Positions 45,573 to 57,685 of a stretch of 64,000 nucleotides of DNA are shown piece after piece. Under the pieces are notes generated by a model. It worked only from the letters and a program-made list of their open reading frames with translations, searched no databases and was not told the origin of the DNA. Position 1 is the first letter of the stretch. Every line of letters starts with the position of its first letter. A program made the position numbers and the translations under genes. Source of the DNA: Rhynchopus sp. YZ270_cl-10 (lineage: Eukaryota > Euglenozoa > Diplonemea > Diplonemida > Diplonemidae); the NCBI GenBank assembly GCA_964035575.1, contig OZ037902.1:372001-436000 (forward strand), given 5' to 3'.

Positions 45573-48216
45573 CAGGGTTGGAAGGCAAGTGTATTTTTTG
45601 GTATTTTTTGATTTGTATAATTTGTATTTTTTGTATTTTTTGAGATTCAAAAAATACAAAAAATACAAGGCTAAGGGGAATGGTAAGAACAGAGGATTTT
45701 AGGCGACAGCAGCAGGGGATTATCTGGCTCCCTCACTAAAAAAATACAGATTGTCAAACAAACCGAATAAAATAAAACAATAAGCTCGCGTTTCTTTTAT
45801 CGAACAGATTGTATTCTCCATCCCGTACCCAAAATGTAAACACTACCTTCAATCAGAAAAAATATTTTCTCTTTTTTTTCTTCTTCCACACGCGCTGATT
45901 TTTGTGTTCGCTAAGTTTTATCAACAAGCTTTAAAAACAAAAAAACAAAAAACATGCCGGGACGCAAGCCTTGTTGGAGCAGAGTGCACTTCAGGGAGGT
46001 TAACCGGGACGGGAAGCCGCAGTTGCAGTGCATTCATTGCGACATGTACTGCTCCCCAACGGGAACAAGGTGTAGGGGCCATCTCGCCGTGTGTACCAAA
46101 TGCACAACAGATGTGGCCAACAGAGCCAAAGGTGTGACATCACAACCAGCAGCAGCACCAGCACCAGCACCAGCACCAGCACCACTGCAGCTCAATCCGA
46201 CCGACACCCCTGTCACCTCTGCGACGACGCCGACGATGAAGCGTACCCGCGAGGAGCCGCCCCAGAAGCAGTCGAGACTCGCTGTGTGTCCGGGTCTCTC
46301 TCAAATTGAAAAGGACAATTTGAGAGAGAAAATCGGAAGGTGGGTGTACGCCGGGGGACTTCCGTTTTCGGTGGTAGAAGACCCCCTTTTTTTTGGAAAT
46401 GCTTCAGGCAGTACGTCCAAACCTGAAGGCAACTCACCTGCCTTCAAGGCACTCTGTAGGGACGACAATGCTTGAGAAGGAGTATGAGAGGGTGAGGGCA
46501 CCTCTGGAAGAGGCCATCAAAAAGACCAAGGAACTTTCACTCCAAGTCGATGCTTGGACCGCAAAGCACGGCGATAAATGCTTTGCGGCCATGGCATCGT
46601 CAGGAGAAGAAGAGCCCATGCTTGTGCATAGTGGAGTTTTGAAAGAGAAGTCCCACAATGCGTCAGAGCTGTTTCACCATTTGCAACAAACACCGGCTTT
46701 TGTGCAAGATAGACTCGTCTGCCTCCTCACAGATGGTGATGCTACGGCAGTGAAGGCGATGAAAATGCTCAAAGAACAAAACCCAGCACTCTACACTCTG
46801 GTCTGCGCATGCCACACCCTGGCACGAGCGGTGAATGACTGCGTGGGCACAAAGACGGTGAAGGGAAGAGAGGCGAAGAACGAGTTCGCAGAGATGGGGC
46901 AGAGAGTGACCACGCTTGTCTCTAGGATAAGAAACGTGGAATACCTCCAGGTGCGATTTGATGAAATCGCACAGCAGTTGAAGAAGCCACGGCGGTTGGT
47001 GCTGCCCGCTGTGACTCGATGGACCACCTTCTCCGATGTGTGGGGAGACATCCAGCTGCACAAGGAGACACTGCTTCTTCTGAAGGAGGATTCAAAGGTA
47101 CGATTTTTTCAATATGTCTGGCTCTAACTTGTCATTTTTCTATTGGTGATTTTACTACACAAACAGGCGAGGAACCTCTGTCCTGAGCTGGCCGATCTCT
47201 TGGATGAAAAATGGGACGAATTTATGGCACTAGCTCCATTTTTCAAGGCGATAAGCGAAGCTCTTTCTGTGCTACATGGGAACAAATCTAAGGCATCATA
47301 CGTGTTGCCCGCTTTTGCCCATGTGCTAGAGGGAGCCAAGAAGAGCAAGAACGAACAGGTACGTCGAAATTCGTTGTAATTAATTTGTTCTCTCCCGATA
47401 TCTATCTCAAAAACCAACAACAGCCAACGGCATCACTGAAGAAGAAAATGAGTGATGTCCAGAAGAAGATCGAGCAGAGGCTCGAACGGTACGTCGAGCA
47501 TGAAGACGGCTGGGTGTGCGCTGCTACCGTATTGTGTCCCCGTCTCAACAAAGCCATGAGGATGCCTGAAGCACCGATGGAGCTGGACGGTGAAGACAAT
47601 CCGACGACGAGCTTCCTGTCCGCCTACACACCCACGGCGGACATCATCAAGAAAGGGAAGGCCTTCGTGAAGAAGGTTCTTGATGTGGGGGCCTCCAGCC
47701 AGGTGACGGAGTTTCTGACGGGGACAGGGCTCTTCGCAGAGGATTTGGACGAGCACCAGTGGAGGTGCAAAAACCGCACCGCCGGGGAGTGGTGGGACGT
47801 GATCGACAAGACCACGTCCTGCAGGGTCGCGTCCTTGGCCAGAACGTTGTGCTCGATCCCCGCCTCGACAGCAGGAGCAGAGCGTTTCTTTTCGACGACG
47901 GGGTGGATGCAGGGGGGGAGGCGCTACCGGTTGTTAGCAAAAAAAGCGTTTATGCTTGCTGTTGTGCACAGGGCACTGAAGCCGGTCAAGAGGGTGGAGG
48001 AAGAAGACAAGTGGTGGGACATGGAGAAGGTGGAGAAGGAGAAGGAGGTGGTGGACGTGGACAAAGATGAGCCAATGCAGCTTGAACCTAATGATGATGA
48101 CGAAAACCCGTGGGACTAACTGTACTGCACCTCCTTATTGTATTTTTTGGTGTATTTTTTGTATAATTTGTATTTTTTGTATTTTTTGAAAAAATACATG
48201 TATTTTATCAACCCTG
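45573..48216 (+). mobile_element. hAT transposon with full transposase gene, 2.6 kb
   Basis: The ends CAGGGTTG and CAACCCTG are flanked by the exact 8-bp duplication GCCAAAAG (45565-45572, 48217-48224). Each end has several TTGTATTTTTT repeats, probably transposase-binding sites. The transposase gene covers 45954-48119. It is otherwise complete apart from one apparent frame slip, so activity is uncertain. Confidence 0.9.
45954..48119 (+). CDS. hAT family transposase, three or more exons, one frame slip
   Basis: Coding segments are 45954-47097, 47167-47358 and 47424-48119, with introns of 69 and 65 bp (GTACG...CAG). An N-terminal BED-like finger (CIHCDMYC...HLAVC) is followed by a Pro/Ala linker. 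The conserved GLPFSVVEDPLF block runs into a T run (46387-46394) after which the frame continues one base out (EMLQAVRPNLK). The run has eight T where nine would keep the frame, so this is either a real one-base loss or a sequencing slip. Catalytic residues are visible: Asp in VDAWT, Asp in LLTDGDA, Glu in STAGAERFFS, plus the WW motif of the dimerisation domain (GEWWDVI). The C-terminus is acidic (EPNDDDENPWD). A micro-intron across the T run was considered but its borders do not match the GTATG pattern. Confidence 0.85.
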
Positions 48217-48224
48217 GCCAAAAG

Positions 48225-48709
48225 ATACCTCGGTAAGACGCTAGACCAACTCTCTCTCTGACCGTCATTTCTTTTTTTCGACTGGCCACAATAACCGTTA
48301 ACGTGCATCCATCAGAACACACACGATACAGCTACGTCAGAGGGCCTTTGTCACAAGAGTGGTCAAAGCGTCTATCCCGTACAAATGCTATTTTCATGCC
48401 AACTCCCTGCGTAGGGAGGTGCACTGAAGGCGATAAGAAGCGTAAAAAAAGAAGAAGTGGCAAAAAGAGAGGTCCGCAAGAAAGAAACAAGATAAGCCCA
48501 ATCATAGGGGCTTGCCACTACCGAAGCAAAAAAAGAAGAAAACGTTTAGAAAATGAACAGTCTAAGTCTCTCGAGCTTAGTCTAAAAAAAAAATCATAAT
48601 TTTGGTTGGCTGACGACCCCATATTGCGTACTTAGTGCGTAGTTGTTGCGTACTTAGTATTTTGGATTTCTGGGGTACCAGCTTTTTTTAAAAAAAGCTC
48701 GCATTTTTT
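48225..48709. other. Intergenic spacer with module A and GCGTACTT block
   Basis: A at 48551-48585 (loop CTCTCGAG); GCGTACTTAGTGCGTAG-type direct repeats at 48608-48685 ending in GGGGTACCA. No gene. Confidence 0.45.
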
Positions 48710-49549
48710 TTAGTAGTCCTCATCAGCAAAGTCTGCCTTGCTGTGTCTCTCCGTGACTGCGTTGTCACGGAAGCCGTTTACACGGACACCACGCGCTACT
48801 GCCTTGCGCGCTTTCATGATGTCACACCAGCGCGCAACGTTCTTGTATGCGTCTAGCCCGAGGAAGGTGCTGGCATTGTATCCCCAATCGAGACAGCCGA
48901 TCCATGGGTAGATCGCCATGTCGGCGATGCTGTACTCCCCGCACACATAGTCCTTCCCTTCGAGCTGTTTGTCCAATACGTCTAGCTGGCGCTTTGTCTC
49001 CATTGCGTATCTGTTCACAGCATACTCAATGTGAACCGGCGCGTAATTGTAGAAATGCCCAAACCCACCACCAATGAACGGCGCGCCCCCCATCTGCCAC
49101 ATCACCCAGTTCAGCACTTCCGTTCTCTTTCTGATGGGGGTGGGGAGGAATCTGTTGTGTTTCTCTGCAAGGTAGACTAGAATCGAGCCCGATTCGAAGA
49201 CACGAAGCGGCCCTTCCCCAGCCTCCCCAGGCACGCCGTAGTCAAGCATAGCAGGGATCTTTGAGTTCGGGTTGGCAGCGACAAAGCCAGAGGTGAACTG
49301 CTTCCCCGTGATCGGGATCTTCCACGCGTCGTACTCAATGCCAAGCTCCTCGAGGAGGATCGTCACCTTCATCCCGTTAGGTGTGCCCAAGGAGTACAGC
49401 TGCAGGTCGTGCACCCCACGCTGCAACTCCTCCTCCTCTCTTGCGCCTGCTGTAGGCCGGTTTGTCCCTCCCCATTTGCCACCAAGGTTCTCCGGGGTCT
49501 GCCACACCTCTGGTACAACGTACGTCTCGGGTAGGGTGGGTTTGGACAT
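48710..49549 (-). CDS. YghU-like glutathione S-transferase (Nu class), 279 aa
   Basis: A soluble cytosolic enzyme using glutathione, in the group of bacterial YghU, known for disulfide-bond reduction and organic hydroperoxide handling. Visible family blocks: LQLYSLGTPNGMKVTILLEE (thioredoxin fold; T-P-N-G replaces the catalytic Tyr/Ser of other classes), SGFVAANPNSKIPAM, RVFESGSILVYLAEK (glutathione-binding E-S), WQMGGAPFIGGGFGHFYNYAP and ADMAIYPWIG in the helical domain. Length agrees with YghU (about 290). I chose the Met at 49549 (MSKPTLPETY) because the family's N-terminus starts close by; a Met 21 codons upstream (49612) is possible. A single exon. YghU-type proteins are best known from bacteria, so ancient transfer is possible, but codon use is like its neighbours. 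Confidence 0.92.
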   Translation of the reverse strand: MSKPTLPETYVVPEVWQTPENLGGKWGGTNRPTAGAREEEELQRGVHDLQLYSLGTPNGMKVTILLEELGIEYDAWKIPITGKQFTSGFVAANPNSKIPAMLDYGVPGEAGEGPLRVFESGSILVYLAEKHNRFLPTPIRKRTEVLNWVMWQMGGAPFIGGGFGHFYNYAPVHIEYAVNRYAMETKRQLDVLDKQLEGKDYVCGEYSIADMAIYPWIGCLDWGYNASTFLGLDAYKNVARWCDIMKARKAVARGVRVNGFRDNAVTERHSKADFADEDY

Positions 49550-50257
49550 TGGCGTGGTGTGGTGTGGTGGGGCGTTCTGTGAGGGGAATGGGTTGGGGAT
49601 TGGGGAGTGCATATTTAGAAAAAAAAATGCTTTTTTAAAAAAATATTTGGACGAATTGAAACCGTTGGAGTGTAGGTGTAGACGGGGTGGAGGGAGAGCA
49701 ATAAAAAAGAAAGAGAATGCGCATTTGCTAAAACATTCTGCAGTCCCAAACCCGACCTCCTTCCCTGCCTGAAAGTGGGGGGCGGGGGGGAAAATGCATA
49801 TGCGTTTCATTGATCGCTTCCAGCAACACACACTTCTTTTTGAACAAAAAGGTAAACAACAAAATCCCTGTACAGAAAGTGTGTGAGTGGAGCACAAAAA
49901 AGCAGACAAGACAGCAGAGGGGGGGAGAGTCACTCATCCGAGTTTGGGAGTGCGGGGCATTTTTCCTAACATTACATGTTTGGGTAGAAATAAAAATACC
50001 GGGGTAGATTATCTTGTTGACACCCAAGACCCCGGGTGCCACAAACACACCCAGTGCAAATGAATGCAAGGTGGGTGGCTTTGGAATGAGTATGGTTGTT
50101 TGCGTCTTCTTTTATGACCCTCTAGTTCGCGTACGAGTAGTCCAAATAAGTTCGGTGGATTTTTGGGGATTTTTTGGGGGATAATTTAGCGACTTTTTTA
50201 GACGCCGCGTATTTGGGGTATTGTATATTTGGAGGCAAGACTGCCGTCCGCAAGTAT
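49550..50257. other. 5' flank of the GST gene
   Basis: No gene is seen. The frame from 49549 to 49933 upstream is A/T-rich and read as UTR. Confidence 0.4.
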
Positions 50258-50265
50258 CCAAAAGG

Positions 50266-51346
50266 CAGGGGTTAAGTTAGGGCGGGTTTCTGGGTTTTCA
50301 AAACCCGGTTTTCGGGTTTTCGGGTTTTTCAAAAAAAAAAAAAAAAAATGGAATCCGAAAAAAAAAATCCAAATTTTTGGGTGGTGTAGGCTGGGAAGGT
50401 GGGGTAGGGGTGGGGGCGGAGCCCCCACCCCACCCTCTAAGAAAAAAAATATCCTCCCGACCCAAACAAACCCCCGGTCAGAACTGGGAATTATTCATAT
50501 GGCAGCGTCCGCGAAAGACCCCCCCCTAAAGCTAACATCCATGCTTATTGGTATTTCACTAATTAAAATTTTGGTATTTTATAAGATCTTTTTTTTGAAT
50601 GAACTCAGAGTTAAGTTTCTGAGTTCATTAAAAAAAAAATCGGTGAAAAATTCCGAGTAGGTATTAAGTTAGATGGGAGAAGCTATGTCAACAGCTATGT
50701 GTCCCCTTATTTTACCTGTATTTTACTAAGGACCTAAATCCTTGGTATTTACAGGTAAAATAAGGGGACACATAGCTGTTGACATAGCTTCTCCCATCTA
50801 ACTTAATACCTACTCGGAATTTTTCACCGATTTTTTTTTTTAATGAACTCAGAAACTTAACTCTGAGTTCATTCAAAAAAAAAGATCTTATAAAATACCA
50901 AAATTTTAATTAGTGAAATACCAATAAGCATGGATGTTAGTTTTAGGGGGGGGTCTTTCGCGGACGCTCCCATATGAAGAGGCAACAGGGATCTCTGGCG
51001 AACTTCGGGTTCAGTACTAGTGTTGCGAGAGTGCGGGTGAAGCAGGACGTGGGAACTGAGGTCGGTGAGGGGTACACCAGTCCTGTTCTTCAAATTTATG
51101 CTCCAAAATTGTTAGGACAAATCCAAAAATCCCCAGCCCCCCATTTTTTGGTGGGATTTTTGAACTTTGCCCAAAAATCGCGGAATTTTTTTTTCGCTCG
51201 CTACGCTCGCGGAGGTGCACCTTAAAATTTTCCCGCTCGCTGCGCTCGCGGAGGGGATTGGTTATTTTTCGCAAAATCCAGAAAAATCGAAAAAAACCCA
51301 GAAAACCCGACTCAGCGAGAAAAAAAAAAAGCTAACTTAACCCCTG
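50266..51346. mobile_element. Non-autonomous hAT-type element, split by a foldback
   Basis: The ends CAGGGGTTAAGTTAG and CTAACTTAACCCCTG are flanked by the exact 8-bp duplication CCAAAAGG (50258-50265, 51347-51354). The 481-bp foldback at 50496-50976 is nested inside; without it the element is about 600 bp. The right part (51110-51240) matches, inverted, 3448-3590 and has two GC hairpins (GCTCGCTACGCTCGCGG, GCTCGCTGCGCTCGCGG). Confidence 0.85.
50496..50976. mobile_element. 481-bp near-perfect foldback nested in a hAT element
   Basis: CATATGG...AGCGTCCGCG at the left end is repeated inverted at the right. The arms (about 235 bp) are almost perfect complements, meeting at CCTAAA near 50735. 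No clear target duplication. The high arm identity implies youth. Non-coding. Confidence 0.85.
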
Positions 51347-51671
51347 CCAAAAGGGAAAGGGGGAAAAAAAAAGAAAATAGAATCTGACATTCAGGACATA
51401 GGGGTAAATACAAAAACAAAGAGAAACTAATTTCATCAATTTTCCATGCGAGAAAGCACACAAAGGACCTTCAAAAAAACGATACATCCTGTGGTGCTCC
51501 CGGGAGGGGTTGACACATCGCTGACAGGTCACTGACCAATTTTTCCGAAAGCACCACCCTGTCTTTTTGATAAAACAACTTGTTATCAATTCCAAAAAGA
51601 TTAGAGGCAACACTGCGGGCAAAACAAAAACGGATTGAAAAAGACAGAAGCTTTGCTTGTTTCTTTGAGTA
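51347..51671. other. Spacer containing a TGGTGC miniature element
   Basis: Apart from the 65-bp element at 51492-51556 nothing is recognised. Confidence 0.4.
51492..51556. mobile_element. TGGTGC-family miniature element, 65 bp
   Basis: Starts TGGTGCTCCCGGG, ends CCGAAAGCACCA. Flanks are TCCTG and CCCTG, a 5-bp duplication with one difference. The interior is a CGCTGACAGGTCACTGACC repeat pair. Same family as 5236-5357. Confidence 0.65.
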
Positions 51672-51918
51672 CCTACCTCCCCCCGTGTATATGTCCGTGT
51701 TGGTCGAGGTTCGGACATATACATATGTTTTCGGACATATGCACAGTCCATAATATACGACGTGTACAGTGGTAAAAACCCATTCCGAGCTTTCCGTCCG
51801 GTACGTTGGCGGGGCATCTCCCCTCATCAGATGTGGATATGTCCGGAAAATTTTCAGAAAAGTGCCGGACATATACACATCAAAACGGGTCCGGACACAT
51901 ACACGGGGGGGAGGTAGG
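51672..51918. mobile_element. TA-flanked TIR element, 247 bp
   Basis: TA (51670-51671, 51919-51920) flanks ends CCTACCTCCCCCCGTGTATA and its complement. GTATATGTCCG-type motifs repeat in both orientations inside. It is a small relative of 4365-5039. Confidence 0.8.
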
Positions 51919-51920
51919 TA

Positions 51921-52552
51921 CTCAATTAACCACAACGATACTTCAGTTTAACACATTTTTTTTTCCCCTTCACCTTTTCGTTTTCCGGCTTTTAGGGTGA
52001 ATGGTGACGAAACAAATACTGGAAGAACAACAGTTTGCCTCTGATTATATGTCCTCTTTAAAATAGTAAGAAATTGGAGCCAAATGAATCACAATAACCA
52101 ACGACAAAGCCCCAACAACTCTCAGCCAAAGTGGAAATACTAACTCAAAAAAAAAAAAAAGGAAGAAAATACTCAAGAATGGCCCACGACACCATCTAGA
52201 AAGATGACGAACAGATTGGGACAAAAAAAAAAAAAAAAAAAGCGCAGTGGTGTGTTGCGCAAAGAAATAATAGTAATAAAGCGGCATCTCATGCTATGTG
52301 GTACCTTGTAAAAGAACCACCGCGCAACAAAAGAGAAAGGTTGATAGATGAACCTAAGCCACACCCTAAGTTACCGACAAAAATGAGGTCTGTAGTGAGG
52401 CAGAATAGTGGTGTTTTTTTACACATATTTGTCCTTTACCTGAAGAGGGTGTGCAAAGGCACGCTCTTTTTGGAGTGTGCGTGTACTGCAGCTTCACTGC
52501 GCGCACGCTGTTTGTAATAGCGCGCACAGCAACGTTTAAAATGGTTTAAAAA
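51921..52552 (+). other. Intergenic spacer
   Basis: A divergent module A at 52341-52375. Otherwise A/T-rich with no gene. Confidence 0.4.
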
Positions 52553-55226
52553 TCACCCTTGGGACGCATTGACCCCCGCCTGTATCTCGATGGGCGCTGT
52601 CTTGTCAAACTTCTCCATTTCCGCGAGGATGACACCGTCGTAGTACTTCATGAGGCAGGCCCCGTTCGTGGTATAGCCCTTCCATGTGTACATCTGCGAC
52701 GCGTGCAGCTTGTCAGGTTCAATATTGGCGAACACTGAGGGCACCTGATCCTCAAGGTTCTTGCGGTAAAGCTCGCCTATTGCCTTCATAGGGTCGTTGG
52801 ATTCGGACTCCATCTGGTACATCCTGTGTGGGTGGGGTCAGTGCTGTAGCTGTTCGTATTCTTCATATAATACGTTGGGAAACGGACAATAAAAAAAGGG
52901 TAGAGTTGCAATACAAAGCCGTCTCCTAACAGTGTACCTTGGTATATGACTGGCTGTACCGGGGGGTGGACACCCAATCATGCAGTCCTACATCCATTTC
53001 GTGGTTTACATCTGAAAAAAACATTCCCTTTTCAGTTCTTGAGTGATGGGGGAGCGTGAGGAAGTGTGTAGGGCTGACACTCGTGTCTGAGAGACAGAGG
53101 AGTATGAGACGTGGCAGGGCGAGGTGGGGGAAGAGAGGAAACAAAAGCGCATTGCAGGCAGGGAGGTAGCCATACCACTCAGCCTGTTCGCAGAGCTGTG
53201 CCTGTATCAAGCCATGTATGACAACAACGTTCCCCGCAGGCGTGAGCACAAAGGCAACAGTGCGGATGAGGAACCTGTCGAACAAAGCGTTGGCGATTCT
53301 GTCACAGCAGCAGAAGGTCGTGGTCCCCTCCCGAGACAGCTGCACCGACGCGCCAAGGACGTAGCGCAGCTGGTTCTTCCCCGCCTCACCCACAACAGCA
53401 AAGTTACGGAACGTCTGCGACCCAACGTTCCCATGCTTGAAGGAACGGTGCACAACACCACAGCTGCTGCCTGCAGACCGCAGCATAAGTGCAACAGTGC
53501 ATGCACGCGAGTCAGAGTCCATGCACTTCTTTGCAACGTTGAATGAGATCAGGAATGTGCACGGGTCCATCGACGAGCATTGATGGAGCACGCCGTTGCC
53601 TTGCTGCACGGCCAATTCTATTGCGCCCACTACCTTCGCGTAGGCTGTGGCGCAGTCGGCGTCGATGGTGTCCTTGATCTTCAACATGACCAGCGCACCA
53701 GCAGTGTTGCTCGACAGGACCAGGTTTGTCACCAGGCCTGTAGTGGGCGCGAATGACGTGCACGTTGTACGTGCCGAGGGTGTCGACCGGTCCTTGGTGC
53801 TGCCCTGGCTGTTCGTGCTCGACCGCTCCGAAGGAGTGCCGCCGTCATCCACGAAGAGATGTGTCGGCAGGAAAGCCTTGTACTCAGCAAGACTCTTGAT
53901 GCAGAACCTAACACCATCCTCCAATAAGCACACCTCCTTGCACCCAAAGGCAGGGCTCACCTTCAGCATGCTGGCGGACAGCTCCAAGTCCATCATCTGC
54001 AAAGGTGCAACAGCAAGCGCAAGTTTGCGCAGTGGGGACGCAATGAGGAAGATCTCAAGCAGACCAATCACAACGTCAAAGACAAACACCGTCACCGCAA
54101 AGATGATGAACACCGTAACTGCGCTGTTCATCTGTGACTGGATCGTCGACACGTCTCTGTACCACACCAGGTAGATGCTCGGCAGCTTGTCGTCTGGGTG
54201 CGACGACTGCTCGTGGATGAGTGCCTGCGACATCCAGTGGTCGCCGTCTGCCGTCGACGCACGCACAAAGCTCCCGGGTGCGGTGTTGTTCAGCCTCCGC
54301 ACCACGTCCTGCGCAACCTTGGGCATCTGCCACAGGTACCGCAGACAAGGGTGGAACTCCATCAGGTCGTCGCCACGTGTTGCGTCCTTGCAGTTTGGGT
54401 CTGGACGTGCCTCGGGAAAGTTCCCAGCAAACACAGCGCTCAACGCACCCTTCGCGTTCGAGGCCAACATCAGGTGTGAGTCGGGTGTGTGGTAGGCAGT
54501 CAGAATCTCGTCCCACTTCGACAGCAGAAAGTCGCAGGCAATCAGAACACTGTAGCCAGCAAACAGCGGGTTCGGGATGTTGTTCACAACCACTGCCAAG
54601 TCCAGGAATGCGTACGCGTTGCCGTCCGAGGAGAACCACACAGACGGCTCCGTCCACACTTCCATCGCATTGTGCGCCGCAAACCGGTTGCTTGAGTAGT
54701 TGTAGATGTTGTCTGTCTTCAGCCCCGTCACAGGGTCCAGTGCGTGGCACATGATGCACGGCTTCGCACACTCCGTCGCAGGGTCGTCCACACCAGGAAG
54801 GTGCTTGCAGGACACGTACTCCCTGTCCCCGTTCTTCAGAGGGTCGTACCACACCGAATCCTGGAAGCCTTCCCCAGTCGCGTTGTTGTAGCCAATGAAC
54901 TGTCCAGCCTCAAGCCCGTCTTGCCCACGCTTCAGGTCCGTGAACACACGCTCCTTCACCCACGTCGACATGTCAGCTGGGTTGTTCAGACCCTGGTACT
55001 GTTGCAGCATGTCCCCGTAGCTGCGACACGTCCACAGCGTTTGGTCAAGCGCCCCTTTCGTGCTGTCACCCAACGCCTGCAGATCCGACTGACTCACCTC
55101 CTCCACTGTGTCCGTCAGCACCGAGAGCCCCTGGTAGTACATCACCAGACCACCTCCAAGGGACGCAATCGTCGACGTCATCCCCGTGAATATCACGAAC
55201 CATGTTGTTGAGAACCTGACAGGCAT
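52553..55226 (-). CDS. Receptor with degenerate class III cyclase-like domain, copy 1 (773 aa)
   Basis: Exon 1 is 55226-53176, the intron (352 bp) 53175-52824, exon 2 52823-52553; the split codon makes a Trp. Topology: an N-terminal membrane segment (about 9-31), a ~330-residue extracellular sensor-like domain with paired cysteines (CAKPCIMCH, 153-161), a second membrane segment (about 368-396), then a cytosolic part. Residues 497-665 resemble a class III adenylate/guanylate cyclase: VVHRSFKHGNVGSQTFRNFAVVGEAGKN matches the family's G-x-x-x-G-x-V-G-N-x-G-S...Y-x-x-x-G-x-x-V-N region, and the end WMYQME matches V-Y-E-L. The usual metal-binding Asp are not evident, so catalysis is doubtful; a regulatory partner is possible. 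The intron contains a full module C copy, absent from copy 2. Confidence 0.75.
52903..53013 (+). repeat. Full-length module C inside an intron
   Basis: About 111 bp, GAGTTGCAATACAAAGCC... to ...TTTCGTGGTTTACATCTG, matching 724-842 and 1309-1398. It lies in the intron of cyclase-like copy 1 on the opposite strand to the gene. The paralogous intron (140 bp) lacks it, so it arrived after the duplication or was lost. Confidence 0.75.
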
Positions 55227-56908
<1,682 letters not shown>

Positions 56909-57406
56909 ATGCCGAAGACTAAGAACCCGAAGAACGTGGAGGCAGCGTACGAGGGACTGAAGGCCTCAAATCGAAGGCCTCAAAAAGCGCCGCGCAATGT
57001 GCACAATACGCTTCAGGAACGTCCTTGGAAAACCAAGGCGAGGCCTGCGGAAGAGCATTTGGTGCAGTACTTCGTTCACCTGAGAGATGACCGGAAGCTG
57101 AAGGGAAGCTTGATATGGTGCGCATCCAGCACGCCCAATGCCCCATCTTCAGATATGGGTTCAAGATCCAGTCCGAGGGCCCAACGAATCCTCGCGCTCT
57201 TGAAATCCTACTGGGTACTACGGTCACGGTATATTTACATTGCACCTGGGGAAGCTGGGGTGGGGAGAGATGTTCTACCTTCGCTGGAACTGTCTTTAGA
57301 TGTCGGATACGATTTGTCTGGAAAGACAGTCTGGACGAAAAGTCATAATATCACAGGTAAGGCAGTGTCGACAACACAAAAAATAGTAACTCTGATAGGT
57401 AAGTAA
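56909..57406 (+). CDS. Hypothetical 165-aa frame
   Basis: Starts MPKTKNPKNVEAAYEGL with a basic N-terminal third (KASNRRPQKAPRNVHN). The composition to about 57250 is coding-like, then drifts. I recognise no family; a basic N-terminus before a short helical part is seen in some transposase DNA-binding regions, but this is only a guess. It may be the first exon of a longer gene or a relic. It is the only plus-strand candidate outside mobile elements, which lowers confidence. Confidence 0.25.
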   Translation: MPKTKNPKNVEAAYEGLKASNRRPQKAPRNVHNTLQERPWKTKARPAEEHLVQYFVHLRDDRKLKGSLIWCASSTPNAPSSDMGSRSSPRAQRILALLKSYWVLRSRYIYIAPGEAGVGRDVLPSLELSLDVGYDLSGKTVWTKSHNITGKAVSTTQKIVTLIGK

Positions 57407-57507
57407 AAGGAAAAAAGGTCTTTTCGTTGATTGCTCAATTACCCTGTTTGAGGGGTGATTGGCGACCGTATCTGAGGAACTATTTCTCCTTTTTAGCTAC
57501 GCTTGTA

Positions 57508-57651
57508 TGGTGTTCCCGAAAGGGCCCATATTGACAGGTCCTTGACATGTCCTTGACACAAGATTTACAGGGGAAAATGACACACCCCCCCTATATTGAC
57601 ATGTCCTTGACATGTCGTTGACATGTCCCCGACAGCAGATCGGTAACACCA
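57508..57651. mobile_element. TGGTGT/TGGTGC-family miniature element, 144 bp
   Basis: TGGTGTTCCCGA and its near-inverse TCGGTAACACCA end the element, flanked by the exact 5-bp duplication TTGTA (57503-57507, 57652-57656). The interior has two groups of TTGACATGTCC direct repeats. Same family as 5236, 51492 and 58486. Confidence 0.8.
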
Positions 57652-57685
57652 TTGTAGGAATAAAAATAAAAATAATGGAGCTGAC

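Noticed and set aside
57110-57180. tRNA-like GGTTCAAGATCC motif
   Set aside because: No matching acceptor stem, anticodon arm or A box can be folded around it.
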